Positions 4,127-8,396 of a stretch of 8,396 nucleotides of DNA are shown here, in pieces. The position numbers and the translations under genes are program-made. This stretch comes from Candidatus Wildermuthbacteria bacterium RIFCSPHIGHO2_12_FULL_40_12 (GTDB lineage: Bacteria > Patescibacteriota > Minisyncoccia > Minisyncoccales > 2-12-FULL-40-12): the NCBI GenBank assembly GCA_001823315.1, contig MHUC01000014.1:1-8396 (forward strand), written 5' to 3'. Each line of letters opens with the position of its first letter. The stretch's first letter is position 1. The notes beneath the pieces were generated by a model, which saw nothing but the letters and a program-made list of their open reading frames with translations, was not told the DNA's origin and did no database searches.

Positions 4127-5800
4127 ATGAAAAGAGCAGCTTATTATGTAAGAGAAAGTCCAAGTCTTGCTGAAAAGGAAGACACTAAGGACTCGCAAAT
4201 TTCGGCTCTCGTTGAACGGATAAAAGCAGATGGTAATCCATTAGTCGGTGAGTATGTTGATAACGGATGGGCTGGAGATTTGCTTGCAAGACCCGATTTA
4301 GACAAATTGCGTGATGATGCTGCTCAGAGTAAGTTTGATGTTCTTTACATATTTGACCGAAGCAGATTAGCAAGAAAGTACTGGCTACAAGAACTTGTAG
4401 TAGAGGAGCTTGAAGAAAAAGGCATAGAAGTAATCTTTCTTCAAGAACGGAAAGCTGAAACAGAGGAAGATAAGGTTTTACAGGGGATCAAGGGCGTATT
4501 TTTTGAGTATGAAAGGGCAAAAATTAGAGAGAGAACTCGTAGAGGAAGACTCCACCGAGCAAAGCAAGGAAAGTTAGTTGGGCATGAAGCCCCTTTTGGT
4601 TATAGATATGTTAGACCAGATCACAACAAGGAAGAAAGATGGTATGAAATTCTTGAAGAAGAAGCCAGTGTAGTCCGAATGATCTTTGAATGGGTAGGAA
4701 ATGAAGGATGTTCCCTAACAGAGGTGCGAAGAAGACTTCATGAACAAAAGGTAGAAGCTACAAAAAGTGGCAAAACAATATGGTCAAATAGCACCCTTTC
4801 AAGACTACTCCGAAGGACAGATTACATTGGGAAATCATATTATAACAAAACTCTTTCAGTTGTACCCACAAAACCCAGAAATAATGGCTATAAACGAATG
4901 AAGAAAACAGGAAGGATATATAAACCCATAGAGGAATGGCTACCCATCGCTGTTCCATCTATAGTTAATGAAGATTTGTTTTACAGAACTCAAGAGCAGT
5001 TGAAAAATAATTCTTTCTTCAGCAAGCGTAATCAAAAATTCCCCTATCTCCTATCAGGACTTCTCTTTTGCGGTTGCGGATGCGGGGCAAGGATGTCGGG
5101 AGATGGACAAAAAAAATATCGTTACTATCGTTCTACAGACAGAGTCAGAAGGTTTCCAGAAAAACGAATTTGTACTGCTTTAACTATTCCTGTAGATAAA
5201 ATTGAAACGCTGGTATGGAGTAAAATCGTTGATGCTCTCAATAATCCAGATATAATCTTGAAACAGCTTCAAGATTTACACGCAAATAAAATTGGAGAAC
5301 AAGAAGAAATGAAAAATCAGTTATTGGAGCTGGGTCGTAGACTTGACAGAATAGCAGCAGAGGAAGATAAAGTCGTTACCGCCTACCGCAAGGATATTCT
5401 CTCTCTTGACCAACTGGATATACAGATAAAGGACATAAACCGACAGAAGAAACAAATTGAAAATGAGAAAAAGGAGTTGCTAAATCAACCATCCCAAATA
5501 AACATAAGAGTAACGCCAGAGAAAATTGAGCAATATTGTGCTATTGCTCGGAAAAACATTGCAGACCTCACGTTTGCTGAGAGACAAGAATTATTGCGTT
5601 TGCTGGTAAGTAAAGTTATAGTTAAAAGTAAGCAAGTAATCATTCAGGGAGAAATTCCCATAGACGCATTTGAACTAAAAGATGATAGCCAAAGTTCAGT
5701 CATCAGCAGTGGTAGGTTTGGAAGCAATCCCAGTGGATGTAGAGGTGGACGTTTCATCGGGTTCCCTTCCATCCTTTACAATAGTCGGGCTACCCGATAA
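4127..5800 (+). CDS. Large serine recombinase (integrase) of the element
   Basis: A site-specific recombinase that would cut both attachment sites through a serine nucleophile and rejoin them after subunit rotation. The catalytic domain (about 1-155) shows AYYVRES with S11 as nucleophile, Q24, the RPDLDKL stretch (R55), RLAR (R80, R83) and YERAKIRERTRRG. The Recombinase domain follows from APFGYRYV (about 156) to YIGKSYYNKT (about 245). Then come the zinc ribbon (about 309-349, starting LLSGLLFCGC), a coiled coil (about 375-460) and a final domain. The ATG at 4127 lacks a Shine-Dalgarno site. The ribbon is odd: C315, C317 and C319 are crowded, C349 is present, but the usual third-position cysteine is S336. 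Residues from about 519 on are encoded within yifB in another frame and look unlike recombinase sequence, so this tail was probably acquired by integration. Confidence 0.93.
   Translation: MKRAAYYVRESPSLAEKEDTKDSQISALVERIKADGNPLVGEYVDNGWAGDLLARPDLDKLRDDAAQSKFDVLYIFDRSRLARKYWLQELVVEELEEKGIEVIFLQERKAETEEDKVLQGIKGVFFEYERAKIRERTRRGRLHRAKQGKLVGHEAPFGYRYVRPDHNKEERWYEILEEEASVVRMIFEWVGNEGCSLTEVRRRLHEQKVEATKSGKTIWSNSTLSRLLRRTDYIGKSYYNKTLSVVPTKPRNNGYKRMKKTGRIYKPIEEWLPIAVPSIVNEDLFYRTQEQLKNNSFFSKRNQKFPYLLSGLLFCGCGCGARMSGDGQKKYRYYRSTDRVRRFPEKRICTALTIPVDKIETLVWSKIVDALNNPDIILKQLQDLHANKIGEQEEMKNQLLELGRRLDRIAAEEDKVVTAYRKDILSLDQLDIQIKDINRQKKQIENEKKELLNQPSQINIRVTPEKIEQYCAIARKNIADLTFAERQELLRLLVSKVIVKSKQVIIQGEIPIDAFELKDDSQSSVISSGRFGSNPSGCRGGRFIGFPSILYNSRATR
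5640..5800. other. Predicted attR attachment-site region at the integrase-yifB junction
   Basis: The recombinase gene overlaps yifB by 119 bases. The YifB product is fully family-like from its first residues, whereas the recombinase tail after about residue 518 looks like an incidental second frame. The crossover is therefore expected close to the yifB start, about 5670-5720. The exact dinucleotide core cannot be read without the left junction or an empty site. A small dyad, GGGA-GAAAT-TCCC (5647-5659), lies just outside and may be incidental. Confidence 0.55.
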
Positions 5801-7241
5801 AGCAGTTGAAGAATCAAGAGAAAGAGTCCGCTCTGCAATTAAAAACTCTGGCGCAGATTTTCCTGCCAAAAGAATAACTGTAAATTTAGCACCTGCAGAT
5901 TTACCAAAAGAAGGACCATCTTATGATTTGCCGATTGCTCTTGGAATTCTTCTTGCATCCGAGCAGTTAGAAGCAGAAATTGACGATGCTCTTTTTTTAG
6001 GAGAGCTGTCTTTGGATGGAAGACTAAGACACACAAACGGAATCTTGCCTCAAGCTATAATGGCAAGAAATAAAAAACTTAAAAGAGTTTTTCTGCCGAG
6101 TATAAACGCAAATGAAGCATCGATACTTGCGGGAATAAAAATTTATCCCGTCCCATCTCTTATCTCTCTTTTTAAACATCTGACAGCGGCGGAAGAAATA
6201 AAACCGCAAAAACATATTAATATCAACTCATTTTTAAAAGATGAGATTTTTGATCTTGACATGAACGACATAAGGGGACAAGAACAGGCAAAAAGGGCAA
6301 TGGAAATTGCAGCAGCAGGAGCCCACAATATTTTATTAAAAGGCCCGCCGGGTGCCGGAAAAACAATGTTGGCGCGAACACTTCCATCAGTCCTTCCAAA
6401 ACTTACATTTGAGGAAGCATTAGAAACTACAAAAATTTATAGTATTTCAGGCCTTTTGGATAAAAAATCTCTTGTATCCAAAAGGCCGTTTAGATCTCCT
6501 CATCATACGACTTCCCATATTGGACTAATCGGAGGAGGAAACGTTCCAAAACCAGGAGAAATTTCCTTAGCCCACCGGGGAGTTTTATTTTTGGACGAAT
6601 TTCCGGAATTTCCCCGCCACGTTTTGGAAGCGTTAAGACAGCCAATGGAAGATGGTAATATCACAATTTCAAGAGCAAGCGGACGGGTTTTATTCCCTTG
6701 CAAATTTATGCTTATTGCGGCGCAAAATCCATGCCCTTGCGGATTTTATGGCGATAAGACTAAAGAATGCAAATGCAATTTAAATCAGATACTTAGGTAT
6801 CAAAAACGGGTCTCAGGACCAATGCTTGATAGAATAGATATTCATTTAGATGTCCCAGCCGTTAAGACAGAGAAGCTCGTCTCAAACGAAAAAAATTTAA
6901 AAGCTGAAACATCAAAGGAAATAAGAAAAAGAGTTCAAAAGGCAAGAGATATGCAGCTTAAAAGATTTTCCGCCAAAGGCGGATCGTCCTCTGGACGAAA
7001 ATATAAAATTACATCAAATGCCGAAATGTCTACACGCGACGTAAAAGAATTTTGTGTTTTATCCCCCGAAAGTTTGGAAATTTTAAGACTTGCTGTTGAG
7101 CGAATGAATCTCTCGGCAAGATCTTATTTTAGGACAATAAAAATTGCAAGAACGATTGCAGATTTGGAACAGTCTATAAAGATAAAACCCGTTCACATTG
7201 CCGAAGCTCTGCAATATCGCCCCAAACAGGAATCCATTTAG
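5682..7241 (+). CDS. yifB: YifB/ComM family Mg-chelatase-like AAA+ ATPase
   Basis: Complete 519-residue protein, close to the usual length of about 500-510. It is called ComM in naturally competent bacteria, where it is an ATP-driven branch-migration helicase that extends donor-DNA integration; elsewhere its role is less clear. The N-terminal ChlI/Lon-like domain starts MIAKVQSSAVVGLEAIPVDV and holds FTIVGLPDKAVEESRERV and ITVNLAPADLPKEGPSYDLP (about 10-130). The Mg-chelatase AAA+ core has Walker A GPPGAGKT (221-228), RPFRSPHHT, Walker B LFLDEF (D305, E306), NPCPCG and GPMLDRIDIH. The C-terminal domain includes RTIADLEQ and EALQYRP. The start at 5682 matches the family N-terminus exactly but has no Shine-Dalgarno site and lies inside the recombinase gene, so expression now depends on element DNA: read-through, coupling, or a weak candidate promoter (TTGCGT 5594-5599, 17 bases, TATAGT 5617-5622). 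Only 17 bases separate it from the next gene. Confidence 0.95.
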   Translation: MIAKVQSSAVVGLEAIPVDVEVDVSSGSLPSFTIVGLPDKAVEESRERVRSAIKNSGADFPAKRITVNLAPADLPKEGPSYDLPIALGILLASEQLEAEIDDALFLGELSLDGRLRHTNGILPQAIMARNKKLKRVFLPSINANEASILAGIKIYPVPSLISLFKHLTAAEEIKPQKHININSFLKDEIFDLDMNDIRGQEQAKRAMEIAAAGAHNILLKGPPGAGKTMLARTLPSVLPKLTFEEALETTKIYSISGLLDKKSLVSKRPFRSPHHTTSHIGLIGGGNVPKPGEISLAHRGVLFLDEFPEFPRHVLEALRQPMEDGNITISRASGRVLFPCKFMLIAAQNPCPCGFYGDKTKECKCNLNQILRYQKRVSGPMLDRIDIHLDVPAVKTEKLVSNEKNLKAETSKEIRKRVQKARDMQLKRFSAKGGSSSGRKYKITSNAEMSTRDVKEFCVLSPESLEILRLAVERMNLSARSYFRTIKIARTIADLEQSIKIKPVHIAEALQYRPKQESI

Positions 7242-7244
7242 CTA

Positions 7245-7253
7245 TGCTACAAT
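7245..7253 (+). promoter_or_regulatory. Extended -10 promoter giving a leaderless ATPase message
   Basis: TGC followed by TACAAT, four bases after the yifB stop codon. Its -10 hexamer ends five bases before the ATG at 7259, so transcription should begin at or next to the start codon. No -35 box can be seen in the overlapping end of yifB. Confidence 0.6.
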
Positions 7254-7258
7254 AATTA

Positions 7259-8396
7259 ATGATGGAAAAGGGACTAACCAGTCATGAGGCAAATCAGCTT
7301 CTTGCAGTTCATGGTAAGAATGAGATAACAGCGCAAAAATCTTTTTCTCCAATTATCCTTTTTTTATCTCAATTCCCTTCATTTCTTAACGGTATCTTGT
7401 TTCTAGCTGCAATTTTTTCATTTTTTATTAGTGCCATCTTAGACGCTGTATTTATTTTTGCAATTCTTCTTCTTAATGGAATCGTAGGTTTTATTCAGGA
7501 ATACAACGCTGAAAAATCTCTTGAAAAACTTAAAGATTACGTAAAGCCTCTGTCAAGAGTGGTAAGAAACGGAAAAGAAGAAGAGATTTCTACCTCAGAT
7601 ATAGTGCCGGGTGATATCGTAGTTCTGTCTGAAGGAGACCGAATTCCGGCAGACGGAATACTTCTTCACCATGAAGATCTGGAGGTTGATGAATCTATCT
7701 TAACCGGAGAGTCTCTTCCGGTTGCCAAAGAGCAAAATGCCGAGGTTTTTGGAGGAACTCTTGTTGTAAAAGGGAAAGGACACCTGAATATTCAAAAAAC
7801 CGGTATGAAAACACATTTTGGTCAAATAGCAGAAACATTATCTACACTTTCTCCTGATAAAACACCGCTTAATCAACGTCTTAATGCCTTAGGTAGAGTA
7901 ATTTCTTTTATTGCAATTGCTGTGGCTTTATCAATTATACCCATCGGACTTTTTCAGAACAGAGAACTTTTTCCTTTAATTCTTTTATCTATAAGTATCA
8001 CTGTTGCGGCTGTTCCACAAAGCCTCCCGACCGTAATTACAATTGCCCTTGCAATAGGCACAACAAGAATGGCCAAAAAGAATGCCATCATTAGAAAAAT
8101 GCATGCTGTTGAAACACTCGGATCGATTCAGGTTTTGTTGGTTGATAAAACTGGTACTCTTACTGAAAATTCAATGAGGGTGAAGAAACACTGGATCAGA
8201 AATAGAAAAAAATTCAGTTCTCTCTTACGCGCCTGTATCCTTGGTAACACCGCTTCTCTTGCCCAAAAAGGATCGCAGGATAAATATGACATCATAGGAG
8301 ATAGAACTGACGGTGCTTTGCTTCTTTGGGCAAAAAGCCACGCAAAAAATTTCAACACACTTAAAGATGGAGGGGAAATTACTGATGAATTCGTTT
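7259..8396 (+). CDS. P-type cation-transporting ATPase, N-terminal part (cut by window end)
   Basis: The first 379 codons of a membrane pump of the P-type (HAD) superfamily that couples ATP hydrolysis to cation transport. Residue numbers use the ATG at 7259; an ATG follows immediately at 7262. Visible are two N-terminal membrane helices (about 38-75), the actuator domain with DIVPGDIV and TGES (149-152), two more helices (about 215-250), PQSLP (253-257) in the fourth membrane helix, and the phosphorylation motif DKTGTLT with D296 as phosphorylated aspartate, then the start of the nucleotide-binding domain. The layout and the VETLG-DKTGTLTEN context fit the P2/P3-like group, not heavy-metal P1B pumps: there is no CPC motif and no N-terminal metal-binding domain. 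The ion is uncertain because the usual PEGLP is PQSLP here. The gene is chromosomal and has its own near-leaderless promoter. Confidence 0.93.
   Translation, partial: MMEKGLTSHEANQLLAVHGKNEITAQKSFSPIILFLSQFPSFLNGILFLAAIFSFFISAILDAVFIFAILLLNGIVGFIQEYNAEKSLEKLKDYVKPLSRVVRNGKEEEISTSDIVPGDIVVLSEGDRIPADGILLHHEDLEVDESILTGESLPVAKEQNAEVFGGTLVVKGKGHLNIQKTGMKTHFGQIAETLSTLSPDKTPLNQRLNALGRVISFIAIAVALSIIPIGLFQNRELFPLILLSISITVAAVPQSLPTVITIALAIGTTRMAKKNAIIRKMHAVETLGSIQVLLVDKTGTLTENSMRVKKHWIRNRKKFSSLLRACILGNTASLAQKGSQDKYDIIGDRTDGALLLWAKSHAKNFNTLKDGGEITDEFV

Larger units (their letters stand above)
1..5690. mobile_element. Right part of an integrative element inserted at the 5' end of yifB
   Basis: Seen: a large serine recombinase gene is the last gene before an intact yifB, and its reading frame runs into the yifB coding sequence in another frame. 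The preceding 4 kb holds a Cro/CI-type regulator, short unknown genes and overlapping small genes, a typical accessory content. Known: large serine integrases are commonly encoded at one end of their element, right beside the attachment site. Inferred: everything left of about 5690 belongs to the element, and the left end lies upstream of the window. The boundary is approximate because serine integrase sites share only a short core, so no long direct repeat is expected. The first gene could instead belong to a neighbouring region. Confidence 0.72.

Noticed and set aside
5682..5800. Possible frameshift joining the recombinase and yifB
   Set aside because: Both proteins are complete by family comparison; overlapping frames from integration at yifB explain the junction without a sequence error.
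1..8396. CRISPR array, tRNA or rRNA genes, insertion-sequence ends, UGA reassignment
   Set aside because: No regularly spaced long repeats, no tRNA-like fold noticed, no transposase with terminal repeats, and TGA ends several genes at overlaps where a stop is expected.

Overview
The window looks like AT-rich bacterial DNA using the standard code, with TAA, TAG and TGA all acting as stops. Small genes often overlap by ATGA, Shine-Dalgarno sites are scarce, and genes tend to sit just behind extended -10 promoters of the form TGCTANANT. With a DUF5659-like small protein and a YifB / P-type ATPase chromosomal pair, this suggests a Candidate Phyla Radiation (Patescibacteria, perhaps Microgenomates-like) genome. 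The lineage is an inference from style and gene content, not a proven assignment.

Layout. About 1-5690 reads as the right part of an integrative element whose left end is outside the window. In order it holds: the end of a gene related to the C-terminal domain of RarA/MgsA; a short repeat-bearing gap; a small Cro/CI-type repressor on the minus strand; two divergently placed membrane-anchored proteins of unknown role; a possible helix-turn-helix protein; two consecutive stem-loops; a tightly overlapping block of four small genes (a DUF5659-like protein, a 58-residue protein, a 181-residue protein and a basic 72-residue protein); and a large serine recombinase. About 5682-8396 is chromosomal: an intact yifB/comM AAA+ helicase gene and the first 379 codons of a P-type cation ATPase that runs off the end.

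How it fits together. The serine recombinase frame runs 119 bases into the 5' end of yifB. The simplest reading is that the element integrated at the start of yifB by the action of this enzyme, leaving yifB complete but replacing whatever lay upstream of it. The small repressor gene probably acts as the element's switch: a 20-base sequence over its own start region recurs (17 of 20 identical) across the -35 box of the recombinase promoter. The four-gene block between stem-loops and recombinase is a candidate for the element's replication or excision control module; its last member is a basic protein in the position where a recombination directionality factor might lie. The membrane-anchored pair is probable cargo. 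None of these unknown genes could be assigned a biochemical function from sequence alone.
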